Made by a program: the position numbers and the translations under genes
Notes under the pieces: model-generated
The model's database searches: none
What the model saw: the letters and a program-made list of their open reading frames with translations, nothing else
What the model was told of the DNA's origin: nothing
Shown: positions 45,907-61,271 of the stretch, one piece after another
How the letters are laid out: the number at the start of each line of letters is the position of its first letter
Position numbering within the stretch: the stretch's first letter is position 1
Assembly (NCBI RefSeq): GCF_029873635.1
Contig: NC_080418.1
Location: 9,996,062 to 10,060,061 of the forward strand
Reading direction: 5' to 3'
DNA length: 64,000 bases
Source of the DNA: Malania oleifera
Taxonomy: Eukaryota; Streptophyta; Magnoliopsida; Santalales; Ximeniaceae

Positions 45907-47217
45907 CTTCATTAATCTCAATCACACTACGTCCTTACCATCCTTGAATGCTCCAATATGGTTGATTGTAAGCCCATGAGTACACTGTTTGAAGCTAAAA
46001 CAAAAATTCCTTCCAATGAAACTCTCATGGAAGACCCTAGTTACTATTAGGGACTTGTTGGCGCTTTACAATACCTTAAACTCACTCGTCGTAATCTTTC
46101 ATTTAGCGTTTATTATGTCTTACAATTCATGCATGCTCCCACGATGATGCACTTAAAAATGGTTTGATGTATCCTACGATATGTCAAAGGGTCAATTGAA
46201 ATGGGATTACATTTTTCTTCACACACTCCACTTGATCTGGTTGCTTTTTCAGATACAGGTTGGGCAAGGTTTCCTACAACGAGACACTCAACCACAGGCC
46301 ACTGTACATTCCTCGGAGGGAATCTCTTCTTGTGGTGTGCCAAAAAAACAACATACGATTTCACGATCAAGCACGAAGGCCGAGTACCCATGGCTAAGAC
46401 AGCAGCTGAACTCACTTGGATCACCTTTATCCTGCAGGACCTTCGAATTACAATGACGCCTCCCCCCATCCTCTACTGTGACAATCTCAGTGCTCTTCAC
46501 ATAACCGTTAATCAATGTCTAAGTCATTGTAATTCAAAATCAATGTCTAAGTCAGCACTTCATTTTTTTTGCAACAAACATTGCCTCCAACCCCGGCAAG
46601 GTTGGCGGGAGGGTATTAGAAACTCATCACAGCTTGACACTCTCACCACACGTGAGACGATCAAATGAAGCCGCCAATCTAGCCGAAATCAATGGAGTGA
46701 CGTTGAGGGATACTGGAGCTCTCACGTCAATAAATTCAAACCAAAATGATGATTCAGTAACTCCTACAAACAAGGATTATTCACATCAACAAGGCAACGA
46801 ATTTGAACTCTCACCAAAGAAGAAAGATTCTAATCAGCATGCAGATCCGTCAGTCCTAATACCCGACGAAAATCGGTGACGATTTCATCACTCTATTAAT
46901 GATTTTGACTCAACTGAGGATCATTCCATCGACGGTTACTTTGACAGTTTCAGACATAATGTAATTATGAAGCAAACCGTTGACATTTCTGTCTATAGTT
47001 CAACGATTTTAGGCAAAATGTAATTCAGTAACAAACCATCGATGGTTTTGACCGTTGTTGAATATTTATTGAAGATCTTATATAAATTACAATCAAATCC
47101 GACTTTATGAGATTCATAATTTGCAACTATATTATGTATCTCGATTTAAATACTACTCTCTGTATAGTCTATGTGTTCCCTTTGCCATTCATTGAAATAA
47201 AAATATTATTTCTTTCA
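45907..47217 (+). mobile_element. Copia-3: Ty1/copia 3' fragment with LTR
   Basis: Only the RT end, RNase H, polypurine tract (GGCGGGAGGG, about 46603-46613) and a putative 3' LTR (46614 to about 47217, starting TATTAGAAACTC) remain. The left edge abuts the Gypsy-B LTR. The LTR end at about 47217 is a guess from the TTTCTTTCA ending common in this lineage; no second LTR is present to confirm it. Confidence 0.65.
45920..46610 (+). pseudogene. Copia-3 RT end and RNase H, broken
   Basis: Translated segments include ECSNMVDCKPMSTLFE (about 45948), VGALQYLKLTRRNLSFSV (about 46050), CILRYVKGSIEMGLHF (about 46165), AFSDTGWA with TTRHSTTGHCTFLGGNL (about 46245-46325), SRSSTKAEY in another frame (about 46360), AELTWITFILQDL and LYCDNLSALHITVN (about 46410-46515). 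This is the RT C-terminus plus RNase H of a plant copia element; the polyprotein upstream is missing. Stops (about 46048, 46164) and at least two frameshifts show it is dead. Confidence 0.85.
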
Positions 47218-47469
47218 AATACACTATTTCATTTTTTCTCTATCTTGAATATCTAGATTCATGAACCCAACTAAATACATGAATCTCAATTAATTTTTTA
47301 ATAATGAATTTGCACATACATGAACGAAGACACACGAATGCATTAATTTAAATTAATCTCAACAAACACACCCTTAAAAAGTAAAGAAAAATAAGAATGA
47401 ACATTAATTTGAGTGCATCTCGTAAAACAAACATTATTGTAAGAAGGAAATTGTTTTGTTTCACTGGAA
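47218..47469. other. Short AT-rich spacer downstream of the SDR gene
   Basis: Lies between the end of Copia-3 and the SDR stop codon and should include the gene's 3' UTR on the minus strand. No canonical AATAAA was seen close to the stop. Confidence 0.5.
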
Positions 47470-50702
<3,233 letters not shown>

Positions 50703-50968
50703 TTCTCTCTCTCTCTCTCTCTCGCTCTCTGAGTCTATGTAGGCAAGTGTCCGGTGATACATAAATTGAAAATTGCATGACAAATGCAGGGATAAGGACA
50801 AAAAAATGCTATTCGTGAGAAACGCGGACAGTGTCTGAACCATGACAGGTTCGCGCACTGCCAGTATGGGACCACAATAAATAGTTTAGTAATTGCGTGG
50901 GGAAGTGGAACCTGATCTCACCCATGTGGCGCCAACACTGTGTTGATTGATGTGGACATTTGCGAGGA
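50703..50968 (-). promoter_or_regulatory. SDR promoter and 5' UTR region
   Basis: The only non-repeat sequence between the ATG and the inverted repeat. It has a (GA)n tract on the minus strand (about 50703-50731). No canonical TATA box was seen. The promoter is assumed from position only. Confidence 0.45.
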
Positions 50969-51059
50969 GTTTTTTTCCCAAACTATCTTTTTTTTTTTAA
51001 AAAAAAGTATTATTTAATATACTTTTTTATTAAAAAAATATTTTTTGAAATAATCCTAA

Positions 51060-51180
51060 CTAATCTCGTGATCCAACGAAATTTAAATAACTCGCTTGAT
51101 TAAGTAACGAGATTTATTACGAATAAATAAGACAACTTTGTATGCCTGACAAATCTCGCTAGTTCATTCAAGGAAATCTG
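51060..51180. repeat. Clustered ATCTCG...CGAGAT short palindromes in the inverted-repeat arm
   Basis: Three imperfect inverted modules (AATCTCGTGATCCAACGAAATT, split by one change, ACTCGCTTGATTAAGTAACGAG and AATCTCGCTAGTTCATTC) lie close together. The mirror arm has TCTCGCTAATTGATCAGCGAGA (about 53226-53248). Confidence 0.6.
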
Positions 51181-52283
51181 CTTTGGAATATTTAAATGAT
51201 TATAAATCAATAAATGCATATGAGTTTGCATGTGAGACATTTTAGAAATTTCATTTAATTAGAGTCTACAAATGTAAATGTATATACATATGAAATTTTT
51301 TTTGTTCTCCTTATTTATTTATTTATTATAATAAAAATTAATTAAATAACTGAAGGGCAGAATAATTTATTAAAAAAAATATTTTTTAACTTACTCAATA
51401 AAACTTAATTTAATTAAGAAAAATACGTTTATGATGTTTGAAAAATTTAATTAACTTTCTACATTTATTTATTGTATGCATAAATCATTTTAATTTAGAA
51501 AAAGTAAAAACAAGAAAGAATGATCTAACGTTTGGTTGTAAAAAATTAATTAAGGGTCAAACTATTACTTAATATATAAAAATTTTAAATGCGAACGGTC
51601 AATAATATTATTTTAGAGTGACAATAATATTTTTCTAAAAATTTTGAATCATTATAACTTTCACAATTTTTATTATATTTCTATATTGGTCCGCCTTTCT
51701 TCAAAAAATTTACATTTGTTCCAATAATTAAGATTTTGCGACAAACACTCTTCTTATACTCAGTCAATAAGTAAGAAAAAAAATAATTCAATATTTTGAG
51801 ATTTTGTCAAAATTTTGAGATTACATTTGTATTTGAGAACACAAACGAAGAGTCTTAAATTTGAGTTTGTGTGGATTTAAATTAAATTTAATATAATTTT
51901 CTATTGAATTGTATTGTATTTAGATTCATATAAATTCATATATGATTATTTAAAGTGCCAAAAATATAAAATAATGGTGTGAGACAAAATTGTTCGAGGT
52001 TGTGAGTCGAGGAATTTCATTCTCATAATCCACAAATGTAAATAATAAAATCTAAATATATTCTTAAATTTTCCAAACAAGTAACATTAATTTTTCAAAG
52101 AAAATCAAAAGATACTCTTGTGAGCATGTCAATATAATTAATCAATCTTATTTTATTTAAGAGCCGGGGCGAAACAATATTTTAATGGAAATAGCCAAAC
52201 AACTCTTTAATTTATCAAAAAATTTTTATTTTTTGATTTTCAATGGAGAATTGTAAAGAGAAAATAATTAAGTAGACCAAGTT

Positions 52284-52597
52284 TTTAAATTAAAATCAAA
52301 ATAATATAATCATATGAATTTAAATATAATTAAAATAAAAATATGCATAATTTTTTTTTTTAAAAAAATAAATAAAAGCCAATTTCAAAATATTTTTTGT
52401 TATTTTTCAATTGTCGTGTACAATAAGGTTGCTATTCTAAAGGAAATTTTGAAAATATAATAATTAAGTAAAATTATTAAAATAGTTTTAGTATTCTTAG
52501 TTTGTATTTTATAGTTTTATTATTTTCATCATATTATTTTATTTAAATATGAAAATGAACATTTTTAATTTGTTTTAACTTTACAAATATTAACATA
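52284..52597. repeat. Partial copy of the intronic MITE family inside the inverted-repeat spacer
   Basis: Similar to about 49226-49577 of the MITE in SDR intron 2, sharing AATCATATGAATTT(A/G)AATATAATT, TATTTTTCAATTGTC and AAATATTAA near the end. It lacks recognisable termini. Confidence 0.65.
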
Positions 52598-53357
52598 ATT
52601 TTGCAGAAAGGCAAAACAATATAGAAATATAATAAAAATTGTGAAAGTTATAATGATTCAAAATTTTTAGAGAAATATTATTGTCACTCTAAAATAATAT
52701 TATTGACCATTCACATTTAATTTTTTTAATATATTAAATAATAATTTTACCCTTAATTAATTTTTTTACAACCAGATCACTCTTTTCTTTTTTCTTTTTC
52801 ACTCTTTTTAAATAAAAGGATAAATTTGTTATTTTATGCATACAATAAATAAATGTAGAAAGTTAACTAAAATTTTCAAACATCATAAACGTATTTTTCT
52901 TAATTAAATTAAGTTTTATTGAGTAAGTTAAATTTTATTTTTTTAATAAATGATTCTTCCCTTCAATTATTTAATTAGTAATTATTATTATAATAAATAA
53001 ATGAATAAATAAATAAGGAGAACAAAAAAATTCCATATGCATATACATTTACATTTACATTTGTAAACTCCAATTGAAAAAAAATAAAATTAAATGACAT
53101 TCCTAAAATGTCTCACGTACAAACTCATGCATTTATTGATTCATAATCATTTAAACATTCCGAAGCAAATCTTGTTGGATGAACCAGCGATGTCACGCGT
53201 CCAAAGTTGCCCTATTCATGCACAGTAAATCTCGCTAATTGATCAGCGAGATAACATCAAAGTTATTCCAGAAAGTATTTTTAAAAAAAAGATATTATTT
53301 AATATATTTTTTTATAAAAAAAAGATAAATTTGGAACAAAAACTTTGTTTGTGAGAG

Positions 53358-53498
53358 TGTTAAAATAAATAAAATTGTATTATTATTCCGGAATTAATTA
53401 CAAAATGTTTTATACTAGCATTAATATTAGTATATAAAATAAAAAGTACAACTAAATTAATTACTAAACTAACAATTAACAAATTAACAACTGTAATA
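53358..53498 (-). repeat. Element-E left LTR
   Basis: 141 bp, plus-strand ends TGTTAAAATA ... CTGTAATA. Pairs with 63564-63732. Confidence 0.85.
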
Positions 53499-53513
53499 CG
53501 CCCCCTCAAGATG

Positions 53514-54449
53514 GAGATCGTGAATAATGATTTAACATCTCCATCTCGGAGTGAAAAAAAAAAAAACTTTCATTGATGAGAAGTATGACAGCAGTAGAGA
53601 AGGAACGACGAAGATGATTCGTAGGAGAGGATGTCGATGCATAGAGCAGGCGAGATATGCGGGCGAAGACGAAAATTGCTGCAAAGTGAAGACAAAAAAT
53701 ATGGCCAAAAACGAAGGAAAAACCTATAAAAATTTCCTTCAAAATCAAGAAACTCTAAGAGATCAACTTTCTCTGAGAATGAGTGACAAAACACGACATA
53801 ACAAGAGCAGGAATGGCTGACCAGCAGATCAGACCCAATACGAGTGAGCCGAAGACGAGACGGATACAACGACACGGACTAGAAAATCAAACCAGAGATG
53901 AGAGTGGAGATCAGCGAAGTCACTTTGAAATGTGAAGCTCCTGACTAGCAATCACTGCAATTGAAAAAAAATAAAAATCAAAGAAAACAGATATACCGAG
54001 CCACATTTTAACACGGGTGCCAAAACAAGGACACCGGAGCCGGAGAAGTGGCTGGAAAACCCAAGGTTGCGAGAGGACCCAAGACGAGTGGTGAAGGCAA
54101 AGATACATGAAGGCTTTGCGAGTTGGCTTCCTCAACAAGTTAAAGAAAGCACTTCTTGAAACTAAGAGAGAGTGGAAAATGCTCGCGAGAGGATCTTTCA
54201 GGAGGCAATGAAAATGGGTGATTCTGAACTTCAAACTGGAAAGAGTTAAAGAGTCTGCAGAGAACGAACTTCGTAACAATGATCTGCGATCAACGTAATG
54301 CAGATTTTTTTTTCTCGTTTCGCCGAAAAAATGGCCAAGATTCGCAAGCGAATCGTAAAACCAGAACAATCAATGAAGCCCAGTGAGCAGTGCTCTGAGA
54401 GGAGAACATTGACTTGCACATACGAATTGCGACGATCTAAGACAGCTTT
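53514..54449 (-). other. Element-E internal region, part 1
   Basis: Moderately GC-rich compared with its surroundings. There are open stretches on both strands, but none matches a retroelement or host family that I recognise. Cut at 54450 by Gypsy-D. Confidence 0.5.
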
Positions 54450-56232
54450 TGTCACGCCCCGAACCCTGAAATGGGACCCAAGGGTGAAAATGTAACCTGA
54501 CATGTCCATGTATCTGATAAAACACTTAAAGATACACTACAATGGATGAGGGTCCGACCCCGTGGGGTTCCCAGGCATCTTAAACACATCCAATCACAAA
54601 CATATACGTAGCGGAAAAAGGTAATCTATATACACATATGCAGTACCATACTAGAATCTATACAAGAGCAGAACATGGCTTTATCAAAACGTATAAACGG
54701 GTGCCCAAACACATCTTAAAATGGCAACCCATCAAAATTACAATCCTAGCATTTACCTAAGCGCTAAACGCAGAACACCGACCATTACGCTCCCTACACC
54801 AGGACGCTAGTTCCGGTCACTAGAAGGACCTGTAAAAAATGTACGTATAGCAGGGGTGAGACACCTCTCAGTAAGGAAGAACACAGGTTATATTGGTGTG
54901 TGGCATTTGAGTGTTATCATGATACAGCATACATGCAGTTAAATGCATTCTAATACTAATTTTCACAGTGCATACACGCACTCATACACATACACATAAC
55001 CAGTAATCCTAGTGTTGTCACACCCTTTGGCCCGAAGCCGGTCCGCAACAATTCGGCGTTGGCCCGTAGCTAACCCGCGAAGCACGGCGCCATCGGCACA
55101 TGGCTAGTCCCCAACTCCCATGGCATCGTATCGGCTAATAACTGGTGGATCCACACCCTTCAGACTGATTTGTCGGTATAGGCTCACGCCCTCGGATATA
55201 GAGCCGGACACTTTCAGTACCTGGACAATTCGGAACCCCATTCCTACTAGCCATTTAACATATCACACACACACATGCATGCTCATATAACCAAACAAAC
55301 CACACCCATTTGGTAATCTAAATCATGGTTTTTCAAAAAAATATAGTTTAAACAAGTCAAGGCACGACCATCCAAATATCACAGTATAAATCACACATAT
55401 ACTCGATTTTCAACAAAACCAGGAATGCAGCCCGTCGCTCCCTTTTTCCCAAAACTGTAACAATGAAAAACCCATAGTTTTTTCTGTTAGATTCCCCCCA
55501 AATGAGTAGCCAAAACACACACATGATCGTGGACCACAGTTCCACTGAGTCTGATTTCAAAAATAACCAATATAAACGTAGTTCCCCTTACCTTTTCCCC
55601 GAATAAGAAATCTCGAACTCCAAGTCCCCTAAACAGCGAACCGAGTTCCAAAACCTACAAATCACAATACAGAATATGCTCACAAGACAGTTACCTACAA
55701 AACTACCGGATCAAAAATGAAAACTGAGTCTTACCTCAATTTTATGCTGAAACCCAAAAATCTCCAAATCGAGATTCCGATATGTAGAAGTTGTAGAGAA
55801 TCCTTCCACGATCTTCGTAGTAACTTCAGATTTTCGATTCCATCAACGATTGGCGAAGAAATCTAGAGAGAGAGAGTAGGGAGAGTTCTAGAGAGAGAGA
55901 GAGAGAGAATTGAAGTTTCTTAGCTTTGAAGTAAAGAATATTCTATTTATAGGCCCTTTGACCCGGCCTAATTCGTCGACAAAATGGTGTTCTCGTCGAC
56001 AAATCTTTCATTGACTTCGTCGACAAATTGGTGGCCTCGTTGACGAATTTGGCTTCTCCGATTTTTTCGAGACTCCTCAGTTTCTCTTTGTCGACGAGTC
56101 TCTGAATTTCATCGACGAGAATTACATAGGCTTCGTCGACGAATTCTAGCTTCGTCGACGAATTATGCCAAATTCCTATTTTGCCCCTCTCTTATTTATT
56201 TAAACCCAATTATCATGGTTCGGGTTCTTACA
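54450..56232 (-). repeat. Gypsy-D left LTR (3' LTR in transcription sense)
   Basis: 1,783 bp, TGTCACGCCCCGAACC ... CGGGTTCTTACA. It has TACGTAGCGGAA (about 54606), GAGACACCTCTCAGTAAGG (about 54858), GGATATAGAGCCGGACACT (about 55194), a GA tract (about 55865-55906), a minus-strand TATAAATA (55944-55951) and the GTCGAC palindrome array (55970-56165). Confidence 0.93.
55970..56165. repeat. GTCGAC palindrome array in the Gypsy-D left LTR
   Basis: Around nine TTCGTCGACGAA-type units, several exact over TCGTCGACGA, lie in the first 265 bp of U3 (minus-strand sense). Confidence 0.82.
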
Positions 56233-56496
56233 ACCTCCCCTCCTTATAAAAATTTTGTCCTCGAAATTTGCTATCTCTCATTCACAGACTACAAAACTGT
56301 CACATATATACCACTCTAGAGAAAAACAGGCAACCACTACAGCGCAGCCCCATCATACACCTACACATACATACCTTCACTTATGGCGGAGGAATACCGT
56401 GGTTACATATACAATTGTCTCAAGAGTTCACAATATACACACACTCTCGACGACTAACCACCTATCCCAACCCATAGTAGGATCATGTACAAGTGC

Positions 56497-59400
56497 TCAA
56501 AGCAACTGTGGATACCTCCGGCATATTTCCGTTTCCAGTTCCCAAGAAGCTTCCTCAACCTCGTGGTTTCGCCACAATACTTTCACTAATGATATCTCTT
56601 TGGTATGAAGCTTCTGAACTTTACGGTCCAGAACCTGAACAGGTATCTCCTTATACGCTAAGGTATCCCCAATTTCCAACTCATCATAACTAATAACATG
56701 TGAAGGATCCAATACGTACCTCATCAACATGCATACGTTAAACACATCATGGACCCTCGAAAGTGCTGGAGGTAATGCAACTCTGTAGGCTACCGGACCC
56801 ACTTGCTCAAGTACCTCTAATGGTCCGATATACCTCGGGCTCAACTTTTCCTTCCTCCCAAATCTCATCATCCTTTTCATCGAAGCGATACGCAGAAATA
56901 CCTTACCTCCCACTTCGAACTCTAGCTCACGGCGGTGAACATCTGCATAACTCTTTGACCGACTCTGAGCTAATCTAATCCTCTCCCGGATTAAACCCAC
57001 CTTCTCAGATGCCTGCTGCACAAGTTCAGGTCCTAACACCTGACGTTCACCAACCTCATCCCAACATATATGAGATCGACACCTCCGACCATACAAAGCT
57101 TCGAACGGTGCCATCTCGATACTAGACTGGAAGCTGTTGTTATAAGCGAACTCTACAAGTGGCATAAACTGTATCCAGCTACCACCGAAATCTAACACAC
57201 AAGCTCGCAACATATCTTCCAATATTTGTATCGTCCTCTCCAACTGTCCATTAGTCTAGGGGTGAAACGCTATACTGAAAGTAAGCTTTGTACCCAATGC
57301 CTCCTGCAAGCTCATCCAGAATCGAGAAGTAAACCTCGGATTTCAATCTGACACAATGAACACCGGTACTCCATGCATTCTCACAATCTCATGCACATAT
57401 AAATATGCTAGCCTACTTAAAGGATAACCAACTTTCATCGATATGAAATGAGCAAATTTCGTCAATCTATTCACGATTACCCAAATAGCATTCTGCCCGT
57501 GAAGCGCTGGTGACAATCCGGTCACAAAATCCATGGAAATATGCTCCTATTTCCACATCGGAATAGGCAAAGGCTGCAATGGCCCTGCCAGTCTCTGATG
57601 TTCAGCTTTCACTTGCTAACACGTCAGACACTGCTCCACGAACTGAGCAATCTGCCTCTTCATACCTGACCACCAGAAGGTCTCGCGCAAATCTCGATAC
57701 ATCTTTGTACCACCAGGATGTACCGTATACATAGAACGGTGCACCTCCTCTAGAATCGTCCTTCTGATCTCATCATCATTTGGAACACATAGCCTGGTCC
57801 CAAACCTGAGCACACCTCCCTCAGAGATGTTAAACTCTGTAGCCAGTCCCAGCTGTACCTTTTTTATAACCTCTGCCAACTCTGCATCACTAGCCTGCGC
57901 AGCTTTTATATGCTCAAACAAGGTCGGTTGGACCACCAAACGAGCAAGAAATGCCTGATGATCACCAACCACTAACTCTATACCTGAGCTTTCCAAATCC
58001 CGTCTGATGTGACACTGAGTTACAACCGTAGATATAGCCGTAGGCCCTAACTTTTGAGTCAATGCTTCAGCTACTACATTAGTCTTTCCCGGGTGATAAC
58101 TGATCGTGCAATCGTAGTACTTAATCAACTCTAGCCACCGCCTCTGCCTCATGTTCAACTCCTTCTGCGTGAAGGAATACTTGAGGCTCTTATGGTCTGT
58201 GAAGATCTCACACTGCATCCCGTACAGATAGTGTCGCCAGATCTTCAATACATATACCACAACAGCCAATTCCAGATCATGCGTAGGGTAATTCTTCTTA
58301 TATTCCTTCAATTGCCGAGGGGCATATACTACCACCTTACCCTACTGGATAAGCACACATCCCAGACCTTTGAGAGACGCTTCGCTATAAATCACCAATC
58401 CACCATCCCCCGAAGGAATGGTCAACACTAGAGTAGTAACCAGCTGGTGCTTTAACTCTTGAAAGCACTGCTCGCAATCACTGGTCCACTCAAATTGCAC
58501 TCCTTTCCTGGTCAATCGTGTCAGAGGCCCAGATAGTTTAGAGAAGCCCTCTACGAACCGACGATAGTAACCCGCCAGTCCTAGAAAACTTTGAACCTCC
58601 TGCACATTCTTCGGTCTTACCTAGTCGACCACAGTTTCAATCTTGCTAGGATCAACCAATATACCATCCTTAGTAACCACATGGCCTAAGAACGCAATCT
58701 GACTCAACCAAAATTCACATTTCTTCAATTTAGCATACAACTTCTTTTCCCACAGAATTTGTAATACTAACTTCAAATGTTCCACGTGTTCTTCCGTACT
58801 CCTCGAGTATACCAGTATGTCGTCAATAAATACCACTATGAACCGATCCAGGTACTCATGGAAAACCCTATTTATCATATCCATGAACACTGCCAGAGCA
58901 TTTGTCAACCCAAAAGGCATGACTAAGAACTCATAGTGGCCATATCTGGTTCGAAAAGCAGTCTTCGCTACATCCTTCGCTCTAACCCTCACCTGATGAT
59001 ATCCTAACCGCAAGTTGATCTTTGAAAAGACCCGTGTCCCTTATAACTGGTCAAAGAGATCATTTATACAAGGTAAAGGATAGTAATTCTTCACAGTTAC
59101 CTTGTTAATCTCACAGTAATCAATGCACATCCGCATTGACCCGTCCTTCTTCTTCACAAACAATATTGGAGCTCCCCAGGGCAAAACACTAGGTCGAATG
59201 AATCCCCTATCCAGTAATTCCTACAACTGCTCCTTTAACTCCCGAAGTTTCGCTGGAGCCATCTGGTAGGAATCTTTAGAGATCGGTGCCTTACCGGGCA
59301 GCAACTCTATTGCAAACTCCACCTCACGATCTGGAGGTAAACCAAGTAAATCATCTAGAAATACATCCGAGAACTCGCTGACTACCTGAATATCCTCGGG

Positions 59401-60947
59401 TCTCAACTCATCCCGCGGCGGTTCCTGCACACAAGCTAGGTACCCCTGACATCCGTCCAAGAGTAACTTCGTCGCCTGTAGTGCCAACAGAATCTGTGGC
59501 ACTGGACGCATACACGATCCCACGAATTCGTACTCCTGCTCTTAGAATGTCTGAAAACTACCACCTTCTTACGACAGTCGATCACAGCATAATTGGAGAA
59601 CAACCAATCCATCCCCAGAATGACAGCGAACCCCAACATGTTATATACCACAAGATTCGCCGGTAGCAGCTTCCTTTGAATTTCAACTGGGCAGTCTACC
59701 AACATCTTCCTACAGAAAAATACACTCCCAGATGGTGTAGTAACAGATAACACCTCATTCATGACTCAGGTCTCAACCCCACATCATGCAACAAAATTCA
59801 TAGACACAAAGGAATGGGTTGCACCTGAATCAAACAAAACCGAAGCCTTATTTAAAAGCAATAATAAGGTACATGTCACCACGTTACCTGCATGTTTAGC
59901 GTCCGCTGAAGTAAGAGAGTATACTCTGGCCGGAGCTATATTCATCTGAATGGTTCCCCAAGGTATCTAATTGCTCCCTCGGTCCCCACTAACTGTAGGC
60001 ACCTCTTGCCTCGGTGCATGACAATCACGAGCCATGTGACCAGATCGACCACAGTTATAGTAGTTACCATCAAAAGATCGACACTCACCCTTGTGCCATC
60101 TGAAGCACTTGGTACAACGACCACTAGTCTGGCTCCCTTGAGAATCTTGGTGCTCGGTATTCTAGCGGTAGCCCGAGCCCTTATTCCTCTTCTTCCATGA
60201 TCCCTGACGAGATCCTCTCTGAGAACCAAAAGGTATTGTCCTCTTCCTCGATTCCTAATCCACCTCGTCCTCTCGAATACTAGTCTCAATCACCGTAACC
60301 TTATCCACTAACACCGAGAACTCGCGGATCTGAAGCATACCCACCAGTCTGCGAATATCCTTCCTCAAACCCTTTTCAAACCTCTGAGTGTTCTCATACT
60401 CGCTTGAGATCATTCATGGTGCAAAGCGGGACAACTCTATGTACCGAGCCGCATACTCCTGCACCGCCAAACTCCCCAAAGTCAGCGTAGAAAACTCATC
60501 TGCCTTCACATCACGCACTAAAGCCGGGAAGTATTTGTCAAAGAACACCTCCTTAAAACGGCTCCACATCATCTCCTTAGGACCGGCTCTCTACTTCTCC
60601 AGCATACTCACCGCAGTTCACCATCGACCCGCCTCCCCAGACAGCTAGAACATGGCATAAAGGACTCGCTGCCTATCCGTGCAGGGCAGGACCTCCAAGA
60701 TCCTCTCAGTCTTCTCCACCCAATCCTCTGCTATCGTCGGGTCAGGTCCTCCAGAGAACGTCGGAGGATGCATGCGTGTGAACCTCTCAATGGTGCACCC
60801 CGCAGTAGTAGGAGAGCACTCGCGTCTCCTCACACTTCGCTCGATCTCCCGTAACACCTGCCTCGTCAAACCTCGAGGCACAGAAGGAGACTCATCACTC
60901 GCAGTCTCCTCGGAGCCACTTCCCAAGTTATTATCCTTGAGCTCCAT
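56497..60947 (-). pseudogene. Gypsy-D gag-pol polyprotein, broken
   Basis: The start is the ATG at 60947 (MELKDNNLGSGSEE). Gag: RMHPPTFSGGPDP (about 60765), KGLRKDIRRLVGML (about 60350) and a CCHC knuckle whose first Cys is Tyr (codon 60060-60062). Protease: LFDSGATHSF (about 59835), [38 protein letters not shown] and FIDDILVYS (about 58830), catalytic DD intact. RNase H: IYSEASLKGLG (usual Asp replaced by Glu, about 58385). Integrase: zinc region about 57730-57620, MDFVTGL (about 57530), IVSD (about 57345) then a stop, and NGQLERTIQ keeping the Glu (about 57240). The chromodomain-like C-terminus with VKVLWRNHEVEEASWELE is intact, ending at TGA 56497. In-frame stops (about 60643, 60403, 59978, 58340, 57615, 57342, 57256) inactivate it. 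Confidence 0.93.
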
Positions 60948-61271
60948 TCTACAGCACAATAGGAATCTATCTGTATCCCTACAACACATACAGTTAACAC
61001 AATAATCTACACTAATCGTGTTAACTACTCCCTGCCAGGTCTAGGTCTGTCCTATCACACCGACACAAAAGTCATCAATGATCTGCCCTACTTTTACTGA
61101 AATCGTCATTCCAGGAAAAACACGGAATACGGTTGACAAATCCCGATCCAGCAACTGAACAACCCTCAACCAACTCTACCCATATCCACATCTTATACTC
61201 TGGTATGTACTCACAACTAAGCCTAACCAAGTCTACAAGATCTAGTAACCTGGTTAGCTCTAATACCAAGC

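Larger units (their letters stand above)
50969..53343. repeat. Large inverted repeat upstream of the SDR gene
   Basis: Left arm 50969-51700 and right arm 52605-53343 are inverted copies over their whole length. For example, GAATCATTATAACTTTCACA near 51645 is matched by TGTGAAAGTTATAATGATTC near 52645, and AAATGCATATGAGTTTG corresponds to CAAACTCATGCATTT. The spacer is 904 bp. Outer ends read GTTTTTTTCCCAAACTATC and the inverted GTTTTTGTTCCAAATTTATC. Arms this long suggest a Mutator-like or foldback element, but no transposase and no convincing 9-bp TSD was found. Confidence 0.85.

Noticed and set aside
46624-46879. Open frame after the Copia-3 polypurine tract as a protein
   Set aside because: It lies in the putative 3' LTR, starts in no conserved context and has no family signature.
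50969-53343. Inverted repeat as a confirmed Mutator element
   Set aside because: No 9-bp TSD: flanks TTGCGAGGA and TTTGTTTGT do not match, and a shifted reading TTGTGAGAG matches only 6 of 9. No transposase. Left unclassified.
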